64,000 nt of DNA from Nematostella vectensis (lineage: Eukaryota > Cnidaria > Anthozoa > Actiniaria > Edwardsiidae), in NCBI RefSeq assembly GCF_932526225.1, contig NC_064035.1:10341296-10405295 (forward strand). The letters run 5' to 3'. The position numbers and the translations under genes are program-made. The notes below the pieces were generated by a model, which saw only the letters and a list, made by a program, of their open reading frames with translations, was not told the DNA's origin and did not search any database. Below are positions 1 to 13,500 of the stretch, piece by piece (the stretch's first letter is position 1; every line of letters starts with the position of its first letter).

Positions 1-3000
1 CCTTAGATAGGGTGCGATAAGAGACGCGGTTGATGACCGATGCCGGTCGCGCTCTCTGCGGGAGACGGGTAAGGTATGCCTACGAGGTTAAGGTTTATCA
101 GAAAACTCCCATCCGCTCCGCTTCTGTACAAGTAACGTGATTGAATTTCCACCAGCTACACTGCTGTATTGCCGGATCGGTTTAAACCACAAATACCGAT
201 TGACAGAAGGAAAACTAGCGCAAAAGTCAGTGCGACATTTTTTACATATTTGGCTGTTATTCTACACTGCTTTTATTTTGTCTTCATTGACTCTTTTGCC
301 TCTTATGAAACGTGAGATGTCAGACAAGGTGTGCAGCCAAACACAATATTGATTTTAGGCTGCTAAGGTATATTCAGCTCTTGTTAATTGACCACACAAA
401 ATTGGCAGATTGAGATATTCTATTTGACAAAGCAACTGGGTTAAAAACACTGCGTTTGTGCATGTCTGATTAGCCCTTTTGATTGACTATAAACTAGATT
501 CAATCAGCTTGGAGACTGCCCTTAATCGTTGCAAGTAGCGAGCCAAAGTGAGAGTCACACCATCACATTTATCCTCGCTATGTGACGAAAACATCACAGA
601 TGTGACGGGCTCGATGAACGATTTATTCTCACCACAATTTTCATTTTTGTCACGTCGGGGAAAACTTTTAACAGTTTTAAAGAAAAACTAGTCAAAACCA
701 ATAATACAAAGCAGCATTTGTGAGGTATCTCCTCTTCTCTGCATGAGAAAAAAAAGATAATTCCCTAAATCGCTATATATGATGACTTTACTTGCATTTT
801 TAGATTACTAGTGAGAAAAGTTATCATAGTTATCACGAAATCGATGCCATACTGAGATAAAGTTGAATATCTTGTAGAAGTCTGAAAAGCAATAGTTAGC
901 GCTTATATCTTTCCGCTATTTTTAGTTTGCCATTGACTCGGATTTCTAGATTGTGTACCCATAGGTCGTCGTGATAAGAGGCGCAATGCATCTTGGTAAA
1001 TAGTCTCCCACCACGCTACTGCTAAAGATACTTTTTCTTGATATATTCCATTATTAGGCTATCAGCATTGAAAATATTCAATGTATATTCAGTCAATATA
1101 TTCAGGAAAATTCAAGAATAGTATCATATGCAGCAAAAATAGACATCCAACTGCATGTGATGTAACGACTTAGAATCAAAAAGCCCAAACTGTCGTGATC
1201 TCGTACCAGAACAATGAATACAATACACCAAAAACTGGAATTCGACTCTGCCAAATTTTCGTATTTAATAAGACTTGTTCAGGGCAGACTGCTCTGAAGA
1301 AGTCTTATTAAAGACGAAAATTTGGCAGAGTCGAATTCCAGTTTTTGGTGTATTGATGTATCACATTTCCTATTACGGGATTTGTTGGGGGCATTAACGA
1401 CCAGAAAAGGAACATGGAAAAATGCGCGTTTTTGAGAAAAAATAGCACTGCCCTACAGGCTCATTGCCGGGAAACAAGAACGTTCGGCATGGATTTAAGG
1501 TTATCTTGGGTCAAGGCAGCTTGCTAACTCTAAGTTTTACTTCAAGGGCGTCTGTGTACTTACACCCCATTAACCTGTAGCGGGAAAAGTGTGTAAAAGA
1601 TCCCCAGACGCTGTGCACGACAGATCTAATAGTTGTTTTGTTGTTGTTATTGTTGTTGTTGTTTTTTTTTTTGGTTTTCTCTATCCAAAGGCACTTTTGC
1701 TGCTATGTGTACGTTTGCGTTCTGCTGTGAATAACATTCTAGATAATAACAAATCGATTATACGTCTGTGAAATTAATTGAAAACAATATGTATTTGGAC
1801 ATGCTTATTCCGACATTAAAGGGGAAACAGCCTGGAGAACCCCCTGTACGCAAACCCTGGGACCTATATCATCGAACAGTCTTGTCGCTCTTCCTTGGGC
1901 CTCGGTATCCTGCTGGCAGAACTTTCTTCCTGTGTGTTTCTAACAGTTCACTTATCCGTGTCGCGTCTCTGTTTTTTCGTGTTCTCGTTTGTTTGGTTTA
2001 CAACGATAACGTTTCTGACTTTGGAGTTACCGCAGATCTAGCATGGGCTTATAGCTGTAGCAAAGTTGTGTGAGATTCGCAAGACAATTGAAATCGCTCT
2101 TAGCGTGAAGTTAAGCCAAAGCTAGTATAGGTTGTTCGTATCAATACTTTAACAGCAGCGATGGTCAAAGATGACCACGCGGTGAATATATCGCCCTGTC
2201 TCATACTACACACCCCACCAATCTTATCAGAGAACTTTCAATCGATCATGGGTTCAGTTTCCCATGCGAAATTAATCCACGTCTAAATTAAATGCTAATT
2301 CTCCACTGAGTAACGAGTGTCATAATGACTTTGCTATCTGCGGATGTGTGGATCAGTAGCCCTGGTTTGCAAGGTGTCAATCTACATCGCTCTAATGAGA
2401 ATATATACACTCTAACTCTAACCCTATCGAAAAATGTATTTTCTCTAAACGTTCTCAAGAAAATCTAATGTTTAAGATTGTTACAGCTTTTCTAGTTTAT
2501 TGTCATGGATATGTTTTGTTTTGCGTTGACAAGATCAATGCATGAGAGAGATGTGTTTTTGATGTGTTTGACTATGACGAGGTCGAATGCGCCAAAACGA
2601 GTTGGTAAAATAATGAGTTCAAGGGGCATAGTTAGTAGAGGGAACTGGTTGGGAAACCATGCGAAATTATCACTAAACTATGATCTGCATGAGGCCTAGC
2701 GACTGCTAGATGTAAAGTTTAGTTGTTGCTTTTTGTGGACAAAGTAAGAAAGGGCTGGATCTTCCGTGTTGTCACATCTGGTTCGTTTATAAGGTCCACA
2801 GGCTTTGGATTGTAAATGATAAGCTAGTTTTAAATTCTCGGATTGTCCTTCAAATGTAAATTGACCGATTTCGATTTTCACCTCTATTTTTGTCGTTATT
2901 GGCTCAACTTCACTTTGAATCATCTTACTTTGATAATAACAAAACTGGATGTTTGGGAAGATAACATTTCTTGTAGTCTGCTAAAGAGCAGTAAAGTTTG

Positions 3001-4470
3001 GGATAACAGCACCCAGGGGTTTGGGGGGGGGGGGGGGGGGTCTTCCCATGACGATCTTTTGGGTATTTGAGAGAAAATTGGCTTTTGCATTAGAAATGTA
3101 ATCTTTTCGGCTTCGCAAAAAGAGGCGAACGAGTCAACGTTTTCTAGAGTATTTAATACTTCCGACTCCTAAACAAAACACAATTGGTCATTCGAGACGG
3201 TTGTTATACACAAGGACACTTAAATATGCGTTTTGGTATTAGTTAGGGATTATTATTACTTTTGGGGTATTTTTAGGGTATCAATTATTGGTGTGTTATT
3301 GGTGGGTATTTTTCGTATTTCCCGGAGGGCACCCCTATCACTTCCTAAAGAACCCCATCCCCCCCCCTCGGTTGATAGCATCTCTTGCAACGAACTAATC
3401 CTCTAATCGTATCGGATAATCCCAAATCCCTCTCAGACCATATTGCACGTGATTATTTACAGCCTAACTCTTCTACAGATGGAAGGGGTTTGATTTGAAG
3501 TGGAAAAATCAAACTTTCCACCTCCCATCCCATGTTACCATATGGTAACCTTAGTGGTATTTGCCTGAGCAGAAAATGTCTATGAAATACCCTTGTTGTT
3601 TATGAAAAGATTTATGGATTTTCTTGCGGCTTATTTAGACACCGTTTGGTTATTTCAGGTGCGGAAAAGTGGTTTATCTTATATTGCTCCCACGGCACAA
3701 TTAATGTGCCGACTCTTGGAGTAAACAGAAAGTCGGCGATATCTTGATAATGATCTAATTATCAATGTCTTATCTCTAGCCGCAGACTTGCTGGATCGTC
3801 TTACATTTATTCAGATGGGTGATCACGTGAAAAGACGCGTGACTAGTTGCGTGATTTATCATATGGAAGGCTGTTTCTGAAAGAAGTATTATGCTTTTGC
3901 AATACAAATCAACTGTTTTCTTCTACAAGGATTGGTTAAATTTCCGAATAATTGAGGTCTATTTTGTTTTTGCTACGAAAATGAAATCTTATCTGCAAAT
4001 TTTGCAATAGCAATGCTAGCGGGCATTTGGATAAGAATGTTCAACATGATTTTCGTAGGAAGGTCAAAAGCACCCTTACAATGGCAACACAATTAAAATA
4101 AAATCAGTTGAATCGAACCCCCTCCAATTACAGGGGTCGCAGTAGGGAAAGAGTTTGCCATGCCATTGTAATGAAAAAAAACGTAAAACGAAATCCTTCT
4201 AAATTCACTGAAAACGCTTTCTTGGTCATTAGAAGCGCCAATCTCGACGCGTTCTTTGCGTTTACTAAGAAAATCTTTTCAAGTTACTAGTTGCTAGCTC
4301 TAGATGGCCCGTGGCACTCCGTCCGTCGCCGACGCGTTATCCGAATCGTGCCTTACTCTTACAATCCTACTGCCATTGCACGCATAGAAATAATTGATGA
4401 CCTTTTTTTCTAATTACTTCTGCTGATCCCAGCGTGACTTATCCTGATCTCTGCGTTTGCTGCGTGTTTT
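1..4470. other. Intergenic stretch, no gene recognised
   Basis: Only short open frames without splice-site support or recognisable protein motifs occur here on either strand. The notable contents are a foldback palindrome (1221-1355), a T/GTT-rich tract near 1630-1675 and a run of 18 G at 3023-3040. It could hold untranslated exons or distal control elements of the receptor gene that starts at 4526, but nothing in the sequence proves this. Confidence 0.5.
1221..1355. repeat. 135-bp foldback palindrome
   Basis: The first 41 bases (1221-1261, beginning CAATACACCAAAAACTGG) recur as an exact reverse complement at 1315-1355. The inner 53 bases are also mostly self-complementary around the centre near 1288. 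This is the shape of a MITE or foldback element. No target-site duplication is obvious and no protein is encoded. Confidence 0.85.
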
Positions 4471-4480
4471 GCAGATCCCC

Positions 4481-4492
4481 TATAAATGACGT
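4481..4492 (+). promoter_or_regulatory. TATA box and CRE-like half site of the receptor kinase gene
   Basis: TATAAA at 4481-4486 runs straight into TGACGT at 4487-4492, a cyclic-AMP-response half site. The TATA lies 45 bases before the chosen start codon (4526), so transcription starting about 30 bases downstream of it would leave a 5' leader of only some 15 bases. A four-codon upstream frame (ATG at 4515) ends with a TGA that overlaps the main ATG. Confidence 0.45.
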
Positions 4493-4525
4493 CCCATCAG
4501 TCATAGAGGTACGAATGCTCTGCGC

Positions 4526-7500
4526 ATGATGGCAATCCTCGCCTGCCTCCTCATTCTCTGCTCACTCTCTACTGGTAAGTAACGACATGATATATCTCGT
4601 GATGTCAAATGATTGACGTCATCATAGGTCAATCGTGTGTCACATGATCAACAGATAATCACCTAAACCAGCGTCAATATGCCATGGATGAGCCAAGGGT
4701 CAGTACTTCATGTAGGGTACGGGTCAGGGTTGATAGTGACTTTCATGGGGTCACACATGAAGTACCAACCATAAAACCACCCATGAATTAGGGTCGGGTA
4801 AAAAAAAAGTGTGTCTAAAATAACCAGGTAATCGTATGTAGCAGATAAACAGTTAAAGTTTATTTTTAATTTGTTGTTATTAAATCAAGTTTAAGCTATT
4901 AGTCTCTGACATTTACATATTTGGTTAGTAATTGTGGACAGCTCTGAACTTCAAAATGTCACTGTCAAAGAGGGCGAAGATGCAATACTTCCCTGTGCCC
5001 TCCCCCCACGGGTCGAGCCAAAGTACCTGATTACATGGTTTATGGGAAATGCTAAATATCTGACAAAAAGGATGATGCCGACATCGACTACTAAGTACAT
5101 CGACCGGGCCATGGAGATCGACAGGTAACGAAATTACAACAAGAGTAATCGTGTATGAGCAAGCGAGTAGTTAGTCTTGTGCGCACGGCGCGCGAACGTA
5201 GATTGATCGCCTTTTGCACCTTTTGGTAATAAATGTCTGTTAGTGCTCGCTGTGAAGGTTGACCATGTGGGAGTTTGCAAATTATTTCCATTTGCTCCCC
5301 TCGCCTCACTCAGGCGTCGTCATATTTAAAGTGTCTTTCTTTGTTCTCAGCCAAGACGCGCTTGTGTTGAGGAAGACAGTGAGAGAAGATACGGGCACCT
5401 ATAGTTGCAAGGTGCTGTACTACGGACCGTCTATGCAGACAGCAGCCGCACAAATCATGCTATTCGTAAAAGGTAGATACAATCTAAATCTTTAGATCGT
5501 TTTGTGTTTATTATCTTGTAATAAAAAAAAAATCCCAAGCTAATTCTATCAAATACAACTATCTATCAAACATACAATCCCGCCAAAACTGTTGACCCAT
5601 TTCGCACTATTGATACCCTCTATTGCGTCAATGGGTGCATAGGTTAACCTCTTGTCAGCCACGCCCATCCTCCCCTCCCCCTCGAAACAATGTCGTTCAC
5701 TTAGGCCTGGAACTCAGCTACCGTATACTAACGATAGGCGCTCAACATTGGCAAGGGGGGGGGGGGGGGAGGGGGAGCATTTATCTGTGTGACAAACATG
5801 ATTGCTAGACATGGGATTTTGTGTAGCGGTGTAGCGTAATCGGTGATTGGGTCAACTAGTTTTGGCGCAGATAGCAACTTAATCAACGCATCTTACTAAC
5901 GAAACAATATTTTGCTGCTTTCTGGGCCTCGGTATGTTCTTAAAATTTGATAATATCTCAGGCTGGAGGTTCTTTTAAAAAGGTTCTTATAAAAGAAGGG
6001 AGTGTACTTTTATTCTGTCATAGGAGTTTGTAAATATGTAAGATGATTAGTGAGGCAGGCATTCTGGATAAAGAGGATGGCAGGAATGGGAAAAAAGGCG
6101 CCCAACACACGCCATTTTAACATGTCTGTTTGCCTTGACACCACAGGACCCCCGGTCATCACCAGTTCTCTTCAGAAGCAGTACGTGCTTGTCCAGTCAA
6201 TCAAAAGCCCTAAAGACCTCATCATCAATTGCCGCGCCACAGGCTACCCAACACCCCAGATAATTTGGACTAGATACAATGGAAAGTTATCAGCGGACAG
6301 AACGCGCAAGATGCCCAACGGGACCCTAGTGATTTCCAAGGCTACCCGAGGGGATGGAGGGGCATATAGCTGCTTGGTTACAAATGAGTTAGGAAGGGAT
6401 TTGAAAAACTTTACAGTCTCTGTTCTTGGTGAGTGTTACCTTTGTGTTTGACTCTATGTAAAGTCCCAAAATTATTGCTTATCTCTAAAAGGCTGTATTT
6501 AGATACCTCCAATAATCGGCAAACCTCCATTAAGCGGCAACTTGTCTCGAGGGTTGTCGCTTAACAAGGGGTACTTATGTGTTGATCAATGTTACATAGT
6601 ATCCAAAATAATCCGGTTCGGTTGATGTTCGATTTTTATAGCAATGGTCGAAAATAAAACTAATCAAAACTCCACGCCCCTCCCTCGACGCCCTTCGATA
6701 TAATCGGGTTGATTCTCTCTACATTTCTCACCGTTTCTCTCTTTCGCCTGGCCTTGGCTTTTACCAGACCAGAACGATTCCCCACACCTTATCATCATAA
6801 CAATACACAGGGAGAAATATTACACTGTAAGGCTTGCCGTTGCTGATTGTATTGATTATTTATAAGAATAAAGATGATAAATCAACTTTGATAATGGTAT
6901 GATTTATCCGCAATTTCACGTATTCTGTAGAAATAAGACCGAGACCCAATAAATTTTGTTAGTAGAACTGCCATTTTCCATTCGCCATGTGCACTGGCAA
7001 CGTTTCATGAAATAGGCATATACATTCGCATTCCAGATAAGGAATCAATAAATAGTAATAGGTACGCGCAGGTAGGTACGCGCACATGATTAACGGAACA
7101 CACAATAAGTAGTCAATAGATAAGTATTTCTTAAATGCCTAGTATGTTACTATATAAGAAAGCTCTAGTCGGTAAATCAAAGTAAAATACATGAACTTTA
7201 TAACAAGAGTTTCCTTTAAGAATTTCATGTCATTTCACTGTTTTATTACTGTAGAGCCGCCAAAGATTCTCGGGAAGACAGAATTCCACTTCAACGTTGG
7301 CGAGACTGCCAAGCTCTTCTGTAAATCACGAGGGAATCCCCCTCCCGCTGTCACGTGGTCTTGGAAGGACATCGATAATAAGACAGTGATTCTTAAGGAT
7401 GGCGAAGATGACAGCCGACGTCGAGTTGCGATAACCGATACAGACGATTTTGTCGTCAGCACGTTGACGATCGACTCCGTCACTGCTGATGACTGGAAGA

Positions 7501-10500
7501 CGTATCGATGCATTGCGAAGAACAAGTTTGGAGACGACGCTGAGAATATAGCCCTCATTGGATACAGTAAGAGAAATGCTGCTTGCAATTAAAACCCTTA
7601 CTACGGTCTCGCCGACGGTTTCCATAAGCTAAATCGCCTTCTGTGGCTTCCGTCGTTCAAAATCCTTGAAGCGTTTTTATTGGTTAGCTGTGAAATGATT
7701 TCCAATAACGTCACCTCTCTGTAAGGCACTCACCAATTAAAAAAAAAACACCGATTTCCGTTAGTTTGGCAGAGAAAAGAAAGCAAGAGTAGCTATCATA
7801 AGTCCCAAAAGAGAAAATACCATACTTTTCTCCGACGTCCGGCCCATCCGGAATTTGTACCCTAAGAAAAAGATAGTGATTGTATGAAAAAGACGGGATA
7901 TTCATATCTGGTAATAAGCTCTAAAACACGTCCCCGACCCCTTCACGGAATTCCCGACTCCATCCGCACAATGTAGACCTGTTGGCTACATACAACTTGT
8001 ACTAAACGTGTACTAAAGTATGGAAAGCAGGAACCGTTTCTTAACTTGTCCGTTTCTTTACAGTGAAACCCAAGGCGCCTCAGATCCTGTCGGTGACGAC
8101 TTCTGGCGACAGTGCGCAAGTTGAATGGAGGTTTAATGACGATGGCGGTATGCCGCTCCAGTCCCTCACGCTCCAGTACAAACCCAGTGATACCGACAAG
8201 TGGAAATCCATACAGATAAGTCCACCGGACACTATCACCTACACCATCAATGGACTAGAACCGGACAAGAACTACAACTTTCGCGTGCAGGCCGCCAATG
8301 AATTGGGCTCTAGTCCGCCGAGTCCGATCTACCTTGCCAAAACAGCACCCAAAGGTACGCGAAGGTAGTTAATGGAAACATTTTAAGGAAAGACCACTAG
8401 TTATTTAAGGAGGGGGTGGGGTGGCGATATTTTGAATATAATATTTGAGTAAAAAAAATGAAAAAAATTCAATTTACACTTACAGAAAATTATGTTTTCA
8501 CTCATCTGTTTTGGCACCCTTTGATTCGGCCCTAGAAACTCTTATCTCGTCTCTCAAAGTTATTTAGACGAGGGAGAGTAATTAAACGCCAACTTGCAGG
8601 GAATCCTGGTCCTCTTATATTACATATGTCCGAGATAAAACACCTCCCTATTACAACATGAATTCAAGTGCAATCTTACATAAACTAGTCAGACGAGAGA
8701 AACACATCCCTATTACCACATGCATTCAAGTGCAATCTACCATAAACTAGTCAGACGAAGGACAATACCGACCTATCTGATTTGCATACGCGCCTCACTC
8801 CAATCCCACAATCCACCTCGTCTGGTTCACAGAGTCCTCCGTTGATGCTCTCTCAGATGGAACCTCGAAAGGCATGCTGGGAGGAGTTAGCACGACCGTG
8901 CTGATAATTGGCGGCGCCGCCGGCGGATTCCTCTTCCTTCTGTTTGTCATCTTGGGGGTCCTGTGTTCCATACGACGAATGCAGAAGCGTAACGACAATC
9001 GGACACCAAACGGCCCGACCACGCCCATTGACGTCACAGAGATGTCAGCGGTGAGACGCGAGTCAGTTACACACTGGCGACTAATGTCAAACCCTTGCAA
9101 CTAACGACACAGACTTGCGACTGGCGACACACAATTGCGACTAACGACACACACTTGCGACCGGCGACACACACTTGCGACTAACGACACAGACTTGCGA
9201 CTGGCGAAACACACTCGCGACTAACGACACAGACTTGCGAATAACGTTATATCCTGGCAACTAACGTTACGCACATACTGGCGACTAACGGCACATACTG
9301 GCGACTAACGTCACATACTGGCGACTAACGTCACGCACATACTGCCGACTAAAGGCACATACTGACACTAGCGACCCACACTGGCGACTAGCGACACACA
9401 CTGGCGACTAAAACTAGCGACTGCAAACTATATCCACTTAAACTACCGACACATACTATCGAAAGGCTACACCTAGAGACTAAAAACTGGTTAGGTCACC
9501 ATAATAAAAAACGCGTGGTTTATCGAAACTTCTATCTATTTCTTGTTAGTTTCTACCTCCTCCGCCAATTCAAAACGCCAACGGCCAAAACTTAGATGCC
9601 GCGACTGCCAACCCGCTATCCAATAGCAGATGGGAGTTCCCCAGAGATCGAGTCAAGACCTCTGTGGTTTTAGGATCAGGAGCGTTTGGTGTGGTGATGA
9701 AGGCAGACGCGCAAGGGATTAAGGGATGTGTTGGTTCACTGCCAGTCGCTGTTAAAATTGTTAAGGGTTAGTATATGCAAATGCCTTTAATAGGCTATAC
9801 CAATTTCAGTTTATTATTTATGTTTGTATTCTATTGCGTTCTTGACGGATCAGGTCCAGGTATTTCACGAATTGACTTAGCTCTCATGCATGTCTTCTAC
9901 AATTCCCTTGTGTAGGAATGGAAAGGGTGGTTGGTCCGCTTGGAACCCTGGATCCGCTTCTAAAGAGCCACATGTACATTTTTTGTTGTTGTTGCTCTGG
10001 GTATATATTTATCCTTTTTATCGTATTATCGTAGAGAACGACAGTGACACTGCTCGACGCGACCTCATGGCAGAACTTGATTTGCTTAAACTGATTGATC
10101 CCCATCCGAACGTAATCGGTTTGCTTGGATGCTGCACCCGAGGAGGTAAGAGAAGCTCAGGAAAACACAGCTTCCCTTATCTTGATTAGGTCGCCTTGCT
10201 CCGTCATTTGGCCATAGAACCAACATAGTTATGAGATCAAATATCACACGATTCGGTTAACCGGTGTTTACCTCCATTTTCTTTGAACAGCGTAATGCAA
10301 TATAACTAATTTTTTTACGCCTTTCCAGAATTTATTATAATAGTTAGATTCAGTAGGTCATTTTACCGTGTGAATCAGTCCATCTAAGTGTGTCAGTAGA
10401 AGGAGGGAGGGGTCCGTCAGAACGGTTCGTCGCTGTTTGCAACGTGTACCCTTAGAGTGTGCTGTGTTTATGTCGTCTTGTATGAGATCCCCTGGTAGTG

Positions 10501-13500
10501 ATGGTACGGCTACTATTGTGCTTATCTGTGTTTGTCGTCTTGTATCATATCCCCTGATAGTGATGGTACAAATACTAGTGTGCTCATCTGTGTTTGTGTC
10601 GTCTTGTATCATATCCCCTGATGCTGATGGTACAGCTACTAGTGTGCTTATCTGTGTTTGTCGTTTTGTATCATATCCCCTGGTTGTGACCCCTGGTGGT
10701 GATGGTACAAATACTAGTGTGCTTAAAATCTGTGTTTGTCTTCTTGTATCATATCCCCTGGTATTGATGGTACATATACTAGTGTGCTTATCTGTGTGTG
10801 TCGTCTTGTATCATATCCCCTGATAGTGATGGTACAAATACTAGTGTGCTTATCTGTGTTTTTGTCGTCTTTTATCAGATCCTCTGATGGTTATCGTTGA
10901 GTTCTGTCAGTATGGGGACCTTCAGAGTTATTTGCGTCATTGTCGCGGCATTGAGGATAAATACTACGAGCAAATCTACATGGTCCCCGAGAAGAAGCTT
11001 ACTGCCAAAGATTTGCTGTCATTTGGTATTCAGGCGGCCAGAGGGATGGCTCACTTGGCAAGCATGAAGGTAAGCTTAGGGAGATCTGAACATTCGGCAC
11101 CACCCCTTTAATAAGAAAAAAACGTAGAAAGCTCTTAAAGAAAAATTATGATCGGATGGCCAGTGAGCCATAAGAATGCAGCAGTTGTGATAATTTGACT
11201 GAAACAATGTTGAGGGCCACTGAATACTCCTGCGAACGCCAATTGGGGAAAGCTGCCATAAAGTTGAAAGAGGAAAAAATGCGTAATCGAAAATTCATGC
11301 CAATCTGCACGAGCATTGGGCAGAGAAAGGCGCCGACGCATTTCAGCCCCAGTAGACCAACGATTGACAACAAAAACTCTCCAGAAATGCCTCATTCCCA
11401 CTCCACACTGCAGCCGGAAGTTCCAAGCCAAGATCGGCCTCTGGAGTTACCTGCGAACTAACCGAGTTTAAAATAAATGTGAAAGTGAAGTGTGAATGGT
11501 CTTCTTCGCTAACGAAGGACAAACAATAGCTACAATAGAACAAACGATCGAAGCTGTTTACGCTACCTGACTTTGTTTTATTTCCTTTAGGTTGTTCATC
11601 GTGATCTGGCTGCCAGAAACATTCTAATCGATGAAAAGAGCGTATGTAAAGTATCTGATTTTGGATTCGCGAGAGACATATATGTGGAGGACCACTACAC
11701 GCGAAAAACCCAGGTTAGTGTCACTTATGTAAGATTAATGTTGTCATGTTGATATAGTCAATGTCACGCGTAGAATGGTAAGTGTCACGCGTAGAATGGT
11801 CAATGTGCCACGCGTAGAATGGTCAGTGTCACGCGTAGAATGGTCAGTGTCACGCGTAGAATGGTCAGTGTCACACGTAGAATAGTCAGTGTCACGCGTA
11901 GAATGGTCAGTGTCACACGTAGAATGGTCATTGTCACGCGTTGAATGGTCAGTGTCACGCGTAAAATGGTCAGTGTCACGCGTAGAATGGTCAATGTGCC
12001 ACGCGTAGAATGGTCAGTGTCACGCGTAGAATGGTCAGTGTCACACGTAGAATGGTCATTGTCACGCGTTGAATGGTCAGTGTCACGCGTAGAATGGTAA
12101 GTGTCACGCGTAGAATGGTCAATGTGCCACGCGTAGAATGGTCAGTGTCACGCGTAGAATGGTCAGTGTCACGCGTAGAATGGTCAGTGTCACACGTAGA
12201 ATAGTCAGTGTCACGCGTAGAATGGTCAGTGTCACACGTAGAATGGTCATTGTCACGCGTTGAATGGTCAGTGTCACGCGTAAAATGGTCAGTGTCACGC
12301 GTAGAATGGTCAGTGTCACGCGTAGAATGGTCAATGTGTAACGCGTAGAATGGTCAGTGTCACGCGTAGAATGGTCAGTGTCACGCGTAGAATGGTCAGT
12401 GTCACGCGTAGAATGGTCAGTGTCACACGTAGAATAGTCAGTGTCACGCGTAGAATGGTCAGTGTCACACGTAGAATGGTCATTGTCACGCGTTGAATGG
12501 TCAGTGTCACGCGTAAAATGGTCAGTGTCACGCGTAGAATGGTCAGTGTCACGCGTAGAATGGTCAATGTGTAACGCGTAGAATAGTCAGTGTCACGCGT
12601 AGAATGGTCAGTGTCACACGTAGAATGGTCAGTGTCACGCGTAGAATGTTCAGTGTCACGCGTTGAATGGTCAGTGTCACGAGTAGAATGGTCAGTTTCT
12701 GCGTAGAATGGTCAGTGTCACGCGTAGAATGGTCAGTGTCACGCGTAGAATGGTCAGTGTCACGCGTAGAATAGTCAGTGTCACGCGTAGAATGGTCAGT
12801 GTCACGCGTAGAATAGTCAGTGTCTGCGTAGAATGGTCAGTGTCACGCATAGAACAGTCAGTGTCTGCGTAGAATGGTCAGTGTCTGCGTAGAATGGTCA
12901 GTGTCACGCTTAGAATGGCAAGAATGGTCAGTGTCACGCGTAGAATGGTCAGTGTCACGTGTAGAATGATCAGTGTCACGTAGAATTTGAGGTTGGGCGT
13001 TGGTGTCACGTGATTTACCTATATGAGATAAATTGTCAGTGTCAAGCGTAGAATTCGAGATTGTGGACAGTGTCACGTGTTATGCTTGCGTAGTGTGAGG
13101 TCGATTAGGTTTTTCTGCGGAATACGGTTTACCGAACAATTCATTTAGAGTTATTTTTACGTTTAATTAGACTATTTTCCCTAGCGTTTGGGTGACTATT
13201 CACGAAACATTATGTGGTGTTTTATGTCTTGTTTTTATTCTCAGGGTGGTCGGTTCCCAATCAAGTGGATGGCCATCGAATCACTCCTTGACGGGGTCTC
13301 CACCACTAAGAGTGATGTGTAAGAATACATCGTTATTATCATATAACCATTCCAATGTTCAAAAGATACAAAGTTACGGGAATTCCGATTCATAATCTTA
13401 CACCCTATAACCTTTACAAATTCAAAATTATACAAACCGGGAAAGGTACAGTCTCCTTCCTGTTCATAAACACTTTGGGTGAAATTACGAAAATTAACAA

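Noticed and set aside
7235-7625. Minus-strand open frames opposite the third Ig exon
   Set aside because: Antisense shadows; the plus strand has the conserved Ig cysteines and correct splice borders.
11800-12567. Three periodic minus-strand open frames encoding TILRVTL repeats
   Set aside because: The 21-bp intronic minisatellite is a multiple of three, so frames stay open by periodicity; no splice or start context and no protein-like complexity.
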